A stretch of 64,000 bases of DNA from GCA-2690565 sp002457235 (GTDB taxonomy: Bacteria > Verrucomicrobiota > Verrucomicrobiia > Opitutales > Coraliomargaritaceae). The stretch is taken from positions 1-64,000 of the forward strand of contig JBJLEZ010000005.1 in assembly GCA_045565695.1 (NCBI GenBank), given 5' to 3'. How positions within the stretch are numbered: the stretch's first letter is position 1; each line of letters begins with the position of its first letter. This document shows, piece after piece, positions 27,386 through 37,500 of this stretch. The translations under genes and the position numbers were made by a program. A model generated the notes under the pieces. It did no database searches. It had not been told where the DNA came from and saw only the letters and a list, made by a program, of their open reading frames with translations.

Positions 27386-28798
27386 ATGAGCGACAGCACA
27401 CAATTTGATATTACAATTATTGGTTCAGGTCCAGCGGGATACATTGCTGCCATAAAAAGTGCACACCTTGGCTTTAAAACTGCGCTCATTGAAAAAAGCC
27501 AAAATCTAGGGGGTACTTGTCTGAACGTTGGCTGCATACCGAGTAAAGCACTTCTGCATTCGTCTGAAATTTATCATACCTTAAACCATAATGCCTCTGC
27601 TCACGGAATTAAAGCATCTAGCCTAAATGTTGATATTCCAGTTATGATGCAGAAAAAAGATAAAACTGTTCAGCAATTAAGGTTAGGCATCGAACACCTT
27701 ATGAAGAAAAATAAGATAAAAGTTTTTCAAGGTACCGCTTCTTTCAAATCTACGACTGAACTATCTATTCATGACGATACCAGTGACAAAGAAGCCGAAG
27801 TGATAAGTTCAAAAAAAATCATTATTGCAACGGGATCAAAGCCTAAAGAGATTCCGAGTTTGCCGATTGATGGAGAAAATATCGTCACTAGTGATCACGC
27901 TATTGCTTTTGTTGACATTCCGACAAAGTTGGCTGTTGTCGGAGCAGGTGCAATTGGACTAGAACTCGGTTCAGTTTGGTCGCGTTTAGGGGCTAAAGTA
28001 GATGTCATTGAATTTCTTCCTCAGATTTTAGCTGGCTACGATAAAGATATAGCGGATCAATCACAAAAGATTTTTAAAAAGCAAGGACTCAATTTTCATC
28101 TCAATACTAAAGTAACAGATTGTAAAACAGACAAAAAACAAGTTGTACTAAAGCTAGAGTCGAACGGGAAAACAGACAGTTTGGAAGCAGACAAAGTACT
28201 CGTTGCAATTGGAAGAGTTCCTAATACTGAGAATTTAAATTTAGAAGCTATTGGTTTAAAAACAGACCCACATGGACGCATAACTGTAAACGATAATTAT
28301 CAAACCGAAATTGATTCTATTTATGCAATCGGTGATGTGATAGAGGGTCCTATGCTTGCTCATAAAGCTCAAGAAGAAGCCATTGCTTGTATTGAACTCA
28401 TTGCTAACCAAGCTGGACATGTTAACTATGAAGTCATTCCAAATGTTGTCTATACAGAGCCCGAAATTGCTTCTGTCGGACTGACTGAGGCTAAAGCGAA
28501 AGAACAAAACCTATCCATTAAAATCGGTAAATTCAACTTAAGCGCAAATGGTCGAGCTATTGCCTCAGATGCGACTGACGGCAGTGTAAAAATTATTTCT
28601 GATGCAAAAAGCGATCGCATACTCGGCATTCAACTGATTGCTAAAGGAGGGTCAGAAATGATCAGTGCTTGTGTTGCACACATGGAGTACGGAGGCTCAT
28701 CAGAAGACATTGCTCGTACTGTTCATGCTCATCCTACATTAAGTGAATCAATCAAAGAGGCGGCAATGAATGTATACGATAGAGCTATACATTCATAA
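27386..28798 (+). CDS. lpdA: Dihydrolipoyl dehydrogenase (E3)
   Basis: The FAD enzyme reoxidises lipoamide with NAD. ATG at 27386 gives 470 residues, the usual length; an upstream TTG at 27368 lies inside sucB and is unlikely. It shows the FAD motif IGSGPAGYIAAI, the redox disulfide GGTCLNVGCIPSK, the NAD motif VVGAGAIGLELGS, the AIGDV FAD site, and the His-Glu pair in HAHPTLSE. It completes the sucA-sucB-lpdA operon and ends 4 bp from the convergent glgB. Confidence 0.96.
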   Translation: MSDSTQFDITIIGSGPAGYIAAIKSAHLGFKTALIEKSQNLGGTCLNVGCIPSKALLHSSEIYHTLNHNASAHGIKASSLNVDIPVMMQKKDKTVQQLRLGIEHLMKKNKIKVFQGTASFKSTTELSIHDDTSDKEAEVISSKKIIIATGSKPKEIPSLPIDGENIVTSDHAIAFVDIPTKLAVVGAGAIGLELGSVWSRLGAKVDVIEFLPQILAGYDKDIADQSQKIFKKQGLNFHLNTKVTDCKTDKKQVVLKLESNGKTDSLEADKVLVAIGRVPNTENLNLEAIGLKTDPHGRITVNDNYQTEIDSIYAIGDVIEGPMLAHKAQEEAIACIELIANQAGHVNYEVIPNVVYTEPEIASVGLTEAKAKEQNLSIKIGKFNLSANGRAIASDATDGSVKIISDAKSDRILGIQLIAKGGSEMISACVAHMEYGGSSEDIARTVHAHPTLSESIKEAAMNVYDRAIHS

Positions 28799-28802
28799 AA
28801 GC

Positions 28803-31037
28803 CTATTTTTGCTTATAACGAAATACAGTTAGTGAATTGGGCGGTAAGTTAATAGAGATAGAATCGGAACGACTATCCCAAGCTACTGACTCAGACTCTA
28901 CACCTCCATTATTTCCAAAGCCCAAGCCACCATATTCGTGAGCATCTGTATTCAGTATCTCCTGATAATATCCATCAAGCGGAACTCCTACACGATAATT
29001 CTCTCGATAAATTGGAGTGAAATGGGCTACAACTAGCAGACTATCGCTTTCTGTTTCACCCCAACGAATAAATGCAATTACCCCACTTTCGGAATCTGCA
29101 CAAGCAATCCATTCAAAACAGCCTGAATCAACATCTCCATTAGCTATGCCTGGAGTATTTACGTATAAGTCATTTAAGTCACGAACAACTGCCTGAATGC
29201 CTTGGTGGTCTAGATATTCCAATAAATGCCAATCTAAACTTTGGGTATAATTCCATTCTGCGGACTGACCGAACTCACTTCCCATAAACAAAGTCTTCTT
29301 ACCTGGCCATAGCCACATTAAGCCATAGAGCGCTCTTAATTGATTTGCTTTTGTCGAAATAGAATCCCCCGGCATCTTAGAGAGCATTGAGCTTTTCCCG
29401 TGAACAACTTCATCATGCGAAAATACCTGAACAAAAGATTCACTGAATTGATAAAGCATACCAAAAGTTAAATGGTGATGTTCATATTTTCGGAAAATCG
29501 GGTCCTTTTGCATATAATGCAAGATATCATGCATCCAGCCCATATTCCATTTGAAGTCAAAACCCAAGCCACCAGAGACTGTGTCTCGAGATACTCCATC
29601 AAATGATGTTGATTCCTCTGCGATCATCAGTGCACCAGGGAAATATTTGTGCACTTCATCATTCACTTCTCGCAAAAAGTAAATTGCATCCACATTTTCC
29701 CTACCACCATATTTATTAGGCACCCATTCGCCTTCTTTTCGTGAATAATCAAGATATAACATAGACGCCACTGCATCCACTCTTAATCCGTCAATGTGAA
29801 AATGTTCAAACCAAGCTAGTGCATTTGAAATTAAAAATGACTTCACTTCACATCGCTCATAATTAAATATCAAAGTCCCCCAATCTTGATGCTTACCTTG
29901 TCGAGGGTCTTCGTGCTCATACAGAGCGGTTTCATCAAATCGAGCTAAAGCAAAACGATCTTCAGGGAAATGAGCAGGTACCCAATCCATTATTACACCA
30001 ATATCATTTTGATGTAATTGATCGACCAAATATTTAAAATCCTCTGGACTGCCAAATCGCTGAGTTGGAGCAAAAAAACCTGTAACTTGGTAGCCCCAAG
30101 AGCCATCAAAAGGATGTTCAGCTAAAGGCATAAATTCAACATGCGTGAATTTCAAATCTTTCAAATAAGGCACCAACTCTTCAGCAATTTCTCGATACGA
30201 TAATGGGCGATTAGCATCTTCTATCTTTCGTTTCCAAGAACCCAAATGCATTTCGTAAATGGAACAAGGTGCATTTTTCCAATTTACACTTTTTCGCTTT
30301 TTTAGCCATTTTTCATCATTCCATTTGTAATTGCGGGTATCATAAACAATCGATGCATTATGCGGAGGTGATTCAAAATACTTGCCGTAAGGATCGGTCT
30401 TCAAAAATGGCACCCCGGCTTCACCCAAAATTTCAAATTTATATTTTACGCCCTCTGTTAGGCCTGGAATAAATATTTCCCAAATGCCTGAAGAACCAAG
30501 CCCCCTCATCATATGACAACGCCCATCCCATGCATTAAAATCACCTACAAGTGACACCCTCTTTGCAGCAGGCGCCCAAACTGAAAAAGACACTCCGCTA
30601 ATACCATCTATAGTGAGAAAATTCGCGCCCAATTTATTATGAATAAAACGATCTTTGCCTTCATTAAAAAGGTATAAAGATTCTTCCGAAATCGTTGGAA
30701 GAAAACTATAAGGGTCATAAAATTGTTTTATGACACCATTGTTATAAGAAGCCTTAAGCTGGTAAGTAAAAAATTCGTCTTCTCCTTCTAATACACCTTC
30801 AAAGACATCGCTATTACCTAGGCGCTCTAAAGCAAATATAGAATCCTCTTTTTTTGAGCGTGATTGACTCAATTTAACTACAGAACATTCTTCAGCATTT
30901 GGTAGAAATACTCGAACAATTAATTTACCCTTACCTTTTCCGGATGTTACCGGTAAACGATGCATTCCTAATACTGCATGCGAGTTTGAACAATATGCAC
31001 CTATTAGAGCTTCAAAATCACTTTTCTTGATCTGCAT
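28803..31037 (-). CDS. glgB: 1,4-alpha-glucan branching enzyme
   Basis: The GH13 enzyme adds alpha-1,6 branches to glycogen. ATG at 31037 gives 744 residues; a GTG at 31073 would add 12. An AAGGAG lies 3 nt before the ATG, rare in this window and at short spacing. The protein has an N-terminal domain, a CBM48 (ISGVSFSVWAPAAKRVSLVGDFN) and the catalytic barrel. The barrel holds DWVPAHFP, GLRVDAVASMLY (nucleophile Asp), MIAEEST (acid Glu) and FSHDEVVHGK. It stands alone, without other glg genes. Confidence 0.95.
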   Translation of the reverse strand: MQIKKSDFEALIGAYCSNSHAVLGMHRLPVTSGKGKGKLIVRVFLPNAEECSVVKLSQSRSKKEDSIFALERLGNSDVFEGVLEGEDEFFTYQLKASYNNGVIKQFYDPYSFLPTISEESLYLFNEGKDRFIHNKLGANFLTIDGISGVSFSVWAPAAKRVSLVGDFNAWDGRCHMMRGLGSSGIWEIFIPGLTEGVKYKFEILGEAGVPFLKTDPYGKYFESPPHNASIVYDTRNYKWNDEKWLKKRKSVNWKNAPCSIYEMHLGSWKRKIEDANRPLSYREIAEELVPYLKDLKFTHVEFMPLAEHPFDGSWGYQVTGFFAPTQRFGSPEDFKYLVDQLHQNDIGVIMDWVPAHFPEDRFALARFDETALYEHEDPRQGKHQDWGTLIFNYERCEVKSFLISNALAWFEHFHIDGLRVDAVASMLYLDYSRKEGEWVPNKYGGRENVDAIYFLREVNDEVHKYFPGALMIAEESTSFDGVSRDTVSGGLGFDFKWNMGWMHDILHYMQKDPIFRKYEHHHLTFGMLYQFSESFVQVFSHDEVVHGKSSMLSKMPGDSISTKANQLRALYGLMWLWPGKKTLFMGSEFGQSAEWNYTQSLDWHLLEYLDHQGIQAVVRDLNDLYVNTPGIANGDVDSGCFEWIACADSESGVIAFIRWGETESDSLLVVAHFTPIYRENYRVGVPLDGYYQEILNTDAHEYGGLGFGNNGGVESESVAWDSRSDSISINLPPNSLTVFRYKQK

Positions 31038-31150
31038 ATACTCCTTAATTAAGCTATTCCACAAAGAAGTCACGATTTAAAATCACATTATATTCATTTC
31101 TTTTTAATAAATTTCTTGTCGAAACTTAATGCTAATCCATAAATAAACAT

Positions 31151-33292
31151 GTGCTATTGAACAAACTATACGCTATATTTTTACTTTATTTAAGTTCAGT
31201 CATTTCACTATTGGCGAATCTACCTGAACTAAGTTCAATAAATCCAATTGAATTTGATGAAGTTGCCCAAAAATTGGTTGCCAGCAATGAGGCCACTTTT
31301 GATTTCAAAAATATACGACTAAAAGCTGATGTTATTACCTATTATAAGAATTATAATTTATTAAATGCTCGAGGAGGAATAAATTTTGTCTCAAATAATC
31401 ATCGATTGCTCTCAGATGATTTCGCTCTCGATGTTCAAAGCAATACTTTTTCAATAAATAACATAAAATATGGAACATGGCCCTATTATATAAGTGCAAA
31501 AAGCGGTGGTGGTAACGAAGAAAGAATCCAATTCAATCAAGGCGTTTTCTATTACGGAAATCCTCACCCCTTAAGCCCAAATTTAAAAGCTCAGACCGTT
31601 TCCATAGTTAATAAAGATAATAAAAAAGAGGTAATTTTTAAAAATACTTTTTTGAGAATAGGCAATGTCCCTATTTTCTATTTACCGAAAATCAAATATG
31701 ATTTAGATAGAAATCCTTATTTGGCAATTACTCGACTCGGTTACGAAGATGAATTTGGCGTCTACCTTCAAACACTATCGCTTTTCCCCATATACGACTG
31801 GCTAAGAGTTGGTTTAAATTTTGACTTGTACGCTGACCGAGGCACTTTGTTCGGTCCAGCAATTCAATATCATAAGGAGGGTAAAAATTCATGGATTTCA
31901 GGAGCTATAAGTACTGGCTATATTAATGATAAAGGTATGACTGGCGTAGATATTACCAATAAGCCAATTGATAAAAAACGAGACTTTCTTTTAGCACAGC
32001 ATAAGCAAATATACGATAACAAGCTATTTATCACTTTCCAAACAAACGATTTATCTGACTCTGAAGTAACCCGTGATTTCAAAGAATCTATTTATTCCCA
32101 AAATCAATTTCCACTCAACTTCTTTGAATCTGCTTTCATCTCAAAAAATTACGGGATAAGCGCATTCGCTCACTTTGAAAATGATGATTTTTCAAAAACT
32201 CGCGAACGCCTCCCAGAGGTCAGTTTTCACTATTTCCCTAATCCAATTTTTCGTTCATCCCTATTTCATTTTGCAAACATTAACTATTCTAAGTCTGTAG
32301 AAGCTTCTATTAATCCCTCCATATTCAGCCAGATCAGTGCTCTAGAATATACTGTCTTGGATCTTAACTATGGAGTATACGATAACTACAGCTATAAAAA
32401 GTGGCTAAAAATATCACCAAAGGCAGAATATCGAGGATTTCAGTATTCTACAAATCTGTCTGCCAACGATTCTTCACTCGACCCATTTAATCAACACTAT
32501 GATTTCGTGCTCTACGGCTTAGATATCAGTAGTCAGTATCAAGCAATCTACCCCACAAGTAACAACTTATGGAAAATTAAAGGACTTAGGCACATTTTCG
32601 AGCCATCGTTAGGCATTACTCGTATCCAATCATTAGATAGTAATACTCTCAACGCATATACTTCAAATGAATCAAACCCCTCATTCCTATTTTCAAGACC
32701 CTCTACTTCCTTACTCGATTATCGAAATTTAGAGCAAATAAACGAACTTTTTCTCACTCGCTTTAGTTTAAATAATACTTTCCAAACTAAGCGAGATTTG
32801 TATGGCTCAAGAAACATCATGGAGTTAAACTTGATAGCCGATTTTTATCATCGGTACAAAAATCGTAATCCGAATGATACAGTGTCAGAAAAAAACGCCC
32901 TGTGGCTAGAATTTAAGGTAAATCCTGCACCTTGGCTAAAGTTTGAAATAGCATCACGATTAAAAAGCCAATCATTAAACTTAGTGGAGAATTATACCAG
33001 ACTGGTCCTAAAAAGTAGCCTTTTTTGGGAGCTAGCCCTGAACACTTATTTTAAAGAAAATTTTGCCGATCAAATTAGCTTCGATTATCTTTATAAACTT
33101 AACAATAATACCCACTTTACCACCTTCCTTTGGGCTGATTTAAAAAATGATACAATTCCTAGATTCAAATTGGGTATTGATAAAATTTACAACACAAATT
33201 GGAGAACCAGCTATTCGATTAATTACCGAAAAGACCAACGTAGAGGTGAAGATCTCAGCTTTGACATCGGCTTAGAACTAATTGGCTATTAA
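31151..33292 (+). CDS. LptD/OstA-like outer-membrane LPS-assembly protein
   Basis: The 713-residue protein starts with GTG at 31151. A signal peptide (LYAIFLLYLSSVISLLA) is followed by a short OstA-type beta-jellyroll (about 45-130: IRLKADVITYYKNYNLLNARGGI). Then comes a segment reading FLRIGNVPIFYLPKIKY, which is typical of LptD, and a long beta-barrel (about 190-713) ending DIGLELIGY. LptD inserts LPS in the outer leaflet, consistent with lpxB at 50.6 kb. It is shorter and more divergent than the proteobacterial protein, and the usual inter-domain Cys pairs are absent. It is 6 bp upstream of scpA. Confidence 0.8.
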   Translation: MLLNKLYAIFLLYLSSVISLLANLPELSSINPIEFDEVAQKLVASNEATFDFKNIRLKADVITYYKNYNLLNARGGINFVSNNHRLLSDDFALDVQSNTFSINNIKYGTWPYYISAKSGGGNEERIQFNQGVFYYGNPHPLSPNLKAQTVSIVNKDNKKEVIFKNTFLRIGNVPIFYLPKIKYDLDRNPYLAITRLGYEDEFGVYLQTLSLFPIYDWLRVGLNFDLYADRGTLFGPAIQYHKEGKNSWISGAISTGYINDKGMTGVDITNKPIDKKRDFLLAQHKQIYDNKLFITFQTNDLSDSEVTRDFKESIYSQNQFPLNFFESAFISKNYGISAFAHFENDDFSKTRERLPEVSFHYFPNPIFRSSLFHFANINYSKSVEASINPSIFSQISALEYTVLDLNYGVYDNYSYKKWLKISPKAEYRGFQYSTNLSANDSSLDPFNQHYDFVLYGLDISSQYQAIYPTSNNLWKIKGLRHIFEPSLGITRIQSLDSNTLNAYTSNESNPSFLFSRPSTSLLDYRNLEQINELFLTRFSLNNTFQTKRDLYGSRNIMELNLIADFYHRYKNRNPNDTVSEKNALWLEFKVNPAPWLKFEIASRLKSQSLNLVENYTRLVLKSSLFWELALNTYFKENFADQISFDYLYKLNNNTHFTTFLWADLKNDTIPRFKLGIDKIYNTNWRTSYSINYRKDQRRGEDLSFDIGLELIGY

Positions 33293-33298
33293 AATACT

Positions 33299-34039
33299 AT
33301 GCAAGACGCACTCATTCCTGATCAAGATCACCTTATCACTCTTAATAGTTTTGAAGGCCCTCTTGATCTATTACTTTATTTAATCAAAAAAGATGAGATT
33401 GATATCTACGACATTCCCATAGTCTCAGTAACAAATCAATATATCGAAAGCATCAATCAAATGGAAAGCCTTAACCTTGAAGTTGCAGGTGAATTTTTTG
33501 TCATGGCATCCACATTAATGTATATAAAAAGCCGATATTTATTGCCCAAAAAAGATAGAGATACCAATGAAATAATTGATGATGGTACTGACCCAAGATG
33601 GGAGCTAGTTGAAAAACTCGTAGAATATAAAAAATTTAAGACCATCGCTCAAGAGATAGAATCTATGATTCAAAAAGCAAATGACTATCTACCCAGAAAT
33701 TCCACACATTTCAAGAATCCTGACTCAGATACCGAACTTAAACCTGTAGATAGAGTTGAATTATGGAACGTATTTAATAGTGTTCTAAGAAGGCTTACTG
33801 ACCGAATACAAGAAGGCGAAATCCACGAAGAAACCGTTACTGTTTCTGATAGAATGACTTATATTATTAATTACATTAAAAACACACCCTCATTTTATTT
33901 TTCAAATTTATTTGAAGAAAAAACTACTTTAAATAATATAGTAGCTACATTTTTAGCTGTATTAGAGCTAACACGACTTGGAGAAATTACTTTAACACAG
34001 GATCTTGCATTCACAGATATACTTTGCCAAAAAAATTAA
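33299..34039 (+). CDS. scpA: Segregation and condensation protein A
   Basis: The 246-residue kleisin bridges SMC heads in the bacterial condensin. The family start LNSFEGPLDLLLYLIKKDEIDIYDIPI is present with the motifs VAGEFFVMASTLMYIKSRYLLPK and, at the C-terminus, the winged-helix block FLAVLELTRLGEITLTQ. It lies between the lptD-like gene and a small gene, forming a rightward cluster. Confidence 0.94.
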   Translation: MQDALIPDQDHLITLNSFEGPLDLLLYLIKKDEIDIYDIPIVSVTNQYIESINQMESLNLEVAGEFFVMASTLMYIKSRYLLPKKDRDTNEIIDDGTDPRWELVEKLVEYKKFKTIAQEIESMIQKANDYLPRNSTHFKNPDSDTELKPVDRVELWNVFNSVLRRLTDRIQEGEIHEETVTVSDRMTYIINYIKNTPSFYFSNLFEEKTTLNNIVATFLAVLELTRLGEITLTQDLAFTDILCQKN

Positions 34040-34059
34040 AATTTACTAGATCGGAAAAC

Positions 34060-34299
34060 ATGAAAAATAACAAAAAGAAGTCATCAAAACTAATAGGATT
34101 GGGTTTAGATAACAATGATGGCCATAAACGAATCACTCAAGCTGAGCGATTTTCTATTCTTGGTGGCAACGAGGAAACCCACCAAACCTTAACAGAGGTG
34201 GCGATCAAGACTTTTGAAAAATTAGATAAAAAGGGCAAAACCTTAGACACAGTCGAAAAAGAAGAATTAAACGATATTATTCATAATTCATTGCAATAA
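34060..34299 (+). CDS. Small conserved-looking protein after scpA
   Basis: ATG at 34060 gives 79 residues and avoids overlap with scpA; an upstream start at 34024 would overlap it. The sequence is basic at the N-terminus (NNKKKSSK), followed by LIGLGLDNNDGHKRITQAERF and LGGNEETHQTLTE, then a helix. The DGHKRIT and GGxEETH blocks have the look of a conserved family in related bacteria, but this is recollection and I cannot name the function. Confidence 0.6.
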   Translation: MKNNKKKSSKLIGLGLDNNDGHKRITQAERFSILGGNEETHQTLTEVAIKTFEKLDKKGKTLDTVEKEELNDIIHNSLQ

Positions 34300-34354
34300 A
34301 TATCTAGTTTGTCATTAACACTTTAAATACAATCATTCATCAAATATAATAATT

Positions 34355-34672
34355 ATGTCAGAAAATATTACAGACTTAGATCAAAGTAATTTTGAAGCAT
34401 TTATTGCTTCAACAAACGCAACCGTTTTAGTAGATTTTTGGGCTCCTTGGTGTGGCCCCTGCAAAGCAATTGCTCCTATTTTAGAAGAATTGGCTACTGA
34501 ATTGCCCGATACAGTAAAAATTGGAAAAGTAAATGTTGATAACAACAGTGAACTAGCAAGTAAGTATGAAGTAAGAGCTATTCCTACCATCAAAATCTTC
34601 AAGGGTGGCGAAGTTGCAGATACCGTTGTAGGATTATCTTCAAAAGAAGACTTAACCAATCGCCTGAGTTAA
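34355..34672 (+). CDS. trxA: Thioredoxin
   Basis: The 105-residue protein is a classic thioredoxin: VLVDFWAPWCGPCKAIAP with the WCGPC redox site at about residues 31-35, the cis-Pro segment YEVRAIPTIKIF, and the C-terminal G-helix. It reduces cytoplasmic protein disulfides. A strong terminator follows 28 bp later. Confidence 0.97.
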   Translation: MSENITDLDQSNFEAFIASTNATVLVDFWAPWCGPCKAIAPILEELATELPDTVKIGKVNVDNNSELASKYEVRAIPTIKIFKGGEVADTVVGLSSKEDLTNRLS

Positions 34673-34698
34673 CTCAAAGCAAGATCAATTTCACTGAA

Positions 34699-36129
34699 TC
34701 AGCTCGTTAGTTTATTAACGAGCTTTTTCATGATCCCATCAAAAGATCCATTAGTAAAAAATACAATAACTACTGGCTTATCTGTATTTTTACTCTCTGT
34801 TAAAAATTGAATCAAATACTGATATAATTCCTGATTTTCTTCAAAATATTCTGCAACACGATTGCAACCCAAGCCTTGGATCTCATTGATCATCTTAAGA
34901 CGATCTAAATATAAATCATTAGTAGCTTCGCTATTTTTATTAATCGCACCAATCAGCACGACATCTGCCTTAGATAAAGCTTTAGTGAACTCTAATTGAA
35001 ACAGCTGGCTTTTTGAAGTATTACTTCTTGGTTCAAAACAGGCCACTATTTCATGTTCAGGAAAAATTTCCTTTTTTGAATCCAATATTTCTGAAATAGC
35101 ACTTGGATGGTGTGCAAAGTCTTCGTAGATTAATTGATTCTCTTCTTCATAAAGCTTTTCCTGTCTACGCTTTACACCTTCAAAATTTTTTAAAGCAGCT
35201 AAATCAATTGATAAAGGGTTCTTATTATCAAACGCAATTCCGGAAGATAGGGCTGCCACCGCAGCGTTACGTGCATTATATAAGCCCTGTAATGGCCATT
35301 CAACTTCAGTCCAAAAGCGACCTTTAAAATAAAGTTTAAAAGAAGAACCCCATGAACCTTCTTTAAAATCTTTAAGCACTAAATCATTTTTTGTATCGAT
35401 ACCAACTTTCAGTAGCGAACAAAAGCATTGGTCCAAAAGTCCAAGAATGTTCTTATCATCACCATTAATAATTAAATAACCTCTTTGAGGAATTAAGCGA
35501 ATTAAATGAGAAAAACTTCTTTGTATATCGGTAAGATCTCGAAAAATATCCGCATGATCCATTTCTAAATTATTGATGCTTACGATATAAGGATTGTAAT
35601 GGATGAATTTGGAACGCTTATCAAAGAAAGCAGAATCATATTCATCTCCTTCTATCACAAAATGCTCCCCTTGACCAAGATGAGCCCCATTAGGTAAACT
35701 TTTAGGAACTCCCCCTATAAACCAGCTAGGCGCATCAGCATTCGCCTCAAGCAAATAAGCTGCAATCGTAGCTGTCGTAGTTTTACCATGAGTTCCTGTA
35801 ATAATAACGGTATCCTTTTTCTTGAGTAGAAAATCATTTAATAATTGAGGTAATGAAATCATCGAACAGGCTCTTGAGTCTAATAACCATTCTAACTCAT
35901 CATTGCCTCGACTAATAGCATTTCCCACAACTACCAAATCGGGATTTAATTGCTGAAGACGTTTCGCATCAAACCCTTGATATATCTCTAAAGCGGCAGT
36001 TCTCAAAATATCAGACATAGGAGGATAAATCTGCCCGTCTGAACCTAATACCTCATGGCCAAGCTTTTTTAATAAAATAGCTGCATTGCCCATGGCTGTA
36101 CCACCGATTCCTAAAAAATATATCCGCAT
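34699..36129 (-). CDS. mpl: UDP-N-acetylmuramate:L-alanyl-gamma-D-glutamyl-meso-diaminopimelate ligase
   Basis: This Mur-family ligase reattaches recycled murein tripeptide to UDP-MurNAc. The start at 36129 (MRIYFLGIGGTAMGN) gives 476 residues; earlier in-frame starts look spurious. The N-terminal UDP-binding GIGGTAMG, the ATP site TGTHGKTTTAT and EGDEYDSAFFDKRSKFIHY are typical of Mpl and separate it from MurC. NNLEMDHADIF and the C-terminal DFAHHPSA follow. It indicates a DAP-containing peptidoglycan that is recycled. Confidence 0.93.
   Translation of the reverse strand: MRIYFLGIGGTAMGNAAILLKKLGHEVLGSDGQIYPPMSDILRTAALEIYQGFDAKRLQQLNPDLVVVGNAISRGNDELEWLLDSRACSMISLPQLLNDFLLKKKDTVIITGTHGKTTTATIAAYLLEANADAPSWFIGGVPKSLPNGAHLGQGEHFVIEGDEYDSAFFDKRSKFIHYNPYIVSINNLEMDHADIFRDLTDIQRSFSHLIRLIPQRGYLIINGDDKNILGLLDQCFCSLLKVGIDTKNDLVLKDFKEGSWGSSFKLYFKGRFWTEVEWPLQGLYNARNAAVAALSSGIAFDNKNPLSIDLAALKNFEGVKRRQEKLYEEENQLIYEDFAHHPSAISEILDSKKEIFPEHEIVACFEPRSNTSKSQLFQLEFTKALSKADVVLIGAINKNSEATNDLYLDRLKMINEIQGLGCNRVAEYFEENQELYQYLIQFLTESKNTDKPVVIVFFTNGSFDGIMKKLVNKLTS
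34701..34728 (+). terminator. Terminator of trxA, embedded in the end of mpl
   Basis: AGCTCGTTA and TAACGAGCT form a 9-bp stem followed by five T residues. The element overlaps the last codons of the convergent mpl gene on the minus strand, so its sequence is coding on one strand and structural on the other. Confidence 0.85.
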
Positions 36130-36213
36130 GCTGATAATCTTTAAAAACAAAAAATATTTACAAGCGGAATAATTCAACTGATAGTGGATTTAAACCACAT
36201 ATATAATCAAAAT

Positions 36214-37500
36214 ATGAATAAAGTACTCAATATACTAGTCATAGGCTCAGGAGGTAGAGAACACGCTATTGTAAAAAAATGTATCGATAGCCCTTTATGT
36301 AATCGTGTTATCGCGGCTCCTGGAAACGGAGGCATGGCAGAGTCAATTGATTGCTATCCGATTGCTGCTGATGCCATCGATGAATGTGTGGCTTTAGCTA
36401 AAAATGAATCTATCGATTTTGTAATAGTTGGCCCTGAAGTGCCACTCTGCCTCGGCATAGTTGATGCATTAAAAGCAGTCAACATTCCTGCCTATGGCCC
36501 GACAAAAGAAGCTGCACAGCTGGAATCCAGTAAATCATTCTGCAAAGACTTTTTTCATAGACACAACATACCAACTGCAAAATACGCAACATTTGATGAA
36601 GTGCCTCCCGCTTTAGAATACTTAGATGCAAATCCTGCACCAATTGTAGTCAAAGCCAGTGGTCTTGCAGCAGGCAAAGGAGTCATTATTGCACAGACGA
36701 CTGAAGAAGCTAAAGAAGCCGTACAATCGATGCTCGTTGATAAAAGCTTCGGCACAAGCGGCACTCAAATCGTCATTGAAGAATTTTTACAAGGTGAAGA
36801 AGTTTCAATCCATGCAATAGTCTCAAATGGTACCTTCCTTTGCTTGAGTCCTAGTCAAGACCATAAGCGAATTGGCGAAAAGGACACGGGTCTTAACACT
36901 GGCGGCATGGGTGCCTATGCCCCTACTTCCATAATGACTGATGAATTACAGGAAACCATTGATTCAACCATCATAATTCCCACCATCAAAGGACTTGAAG
37001 CAGATGGTATTCCTTATAATGGAACACTATACGCGGGATTAATGCTCACTGAAAATGGACCTAAAATCCTTGAGTACAATGTTCGATTTGGAGACCCTGA
37101 AACTCAGGTAATGTTTCCACTCGTTGAAGATGATTTAATTGCCCTGCTCTATGCCTCAGCTACCAATCAAAGCTTACCCGATTCCATCAAGCTTTCGAGC
37201 GATAAATGCATGACGGTTGTGATTGCGAGTGAGGGTTATCCAGGGGATTACCCTAAAGGAGATCTCATTTCATTTCCCACTGAATTACCAGCAAAAACAG
37301 ACATCATTCACGCTGGTACCTTACTCAAAGAAGGCAAAATCTACAGTAATGGTGGACGTGTCCTAAGTGTTACTTCACAAGATGAAACAATTTTAAAAGC
37401 TAAAGATAAAATTTACTCTCTATGTGAAGCGATCAACTACAAGAGAAAATATTATAGAAAAGATATCGCCCATAGGGAAATGAAAAGACTTTGCGAGTAA
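36214..37500 (+). CDS. purD: Phosphoribosylamine-glycine ligase
   Basis: This ATP-grasp enzyme makes GAR in purine synthesis. ATG at 36214 gives 428 residues and begins NILVIGSGGREHAI near the N-terminus; the upstream GTG at 36184 adds an odd leader. The ATP-grasp motifs VVKASGLAAGKGV, HKRIGEKDTGLNTGGMGAYAPT and EYNVRFGDPETQV are present. The stop codon is immediately followed by the start of the phosphatase gene, so the two are probably co-translated. Confidence 0.95.
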   Translation: MNKVLNILVIGSGGREHAIVKKCIDSPLCNRVIAAPGNGGMAESIDCYPIAADAIDECVALAKNESIDFVIVGPEVPLCLGIVDALKAVNIPAYGPTKEAAQLESSKSFCKDFFHRHNIPTAKYATFDEVPPALEYLDANPAPIVVKASGLAAGKGVIIAQTTEEAKEAVQSMLVDKSFGTSGTQIVIEEFLQGEEVSIHAIVSNGTFLCLSPSQDHKRIGEKDTGLNTGGMGAYAPTSIMTDELQETIDSTIIIPTIKGLEADGIPYNGTLYAGLMLTENGPKILEYNVRFGDPETQVMFPLVEDDLIALLYASATNQSLPDSIKLSSDKCMTVVIASEGYPGDYPKGDLISFPTELPAKTDIIHAGTLLKEGKIYSNGGRVLSVTSQDETILKAKDKIYSLCEAINYKRKYYRKDIAHREMKRLCE

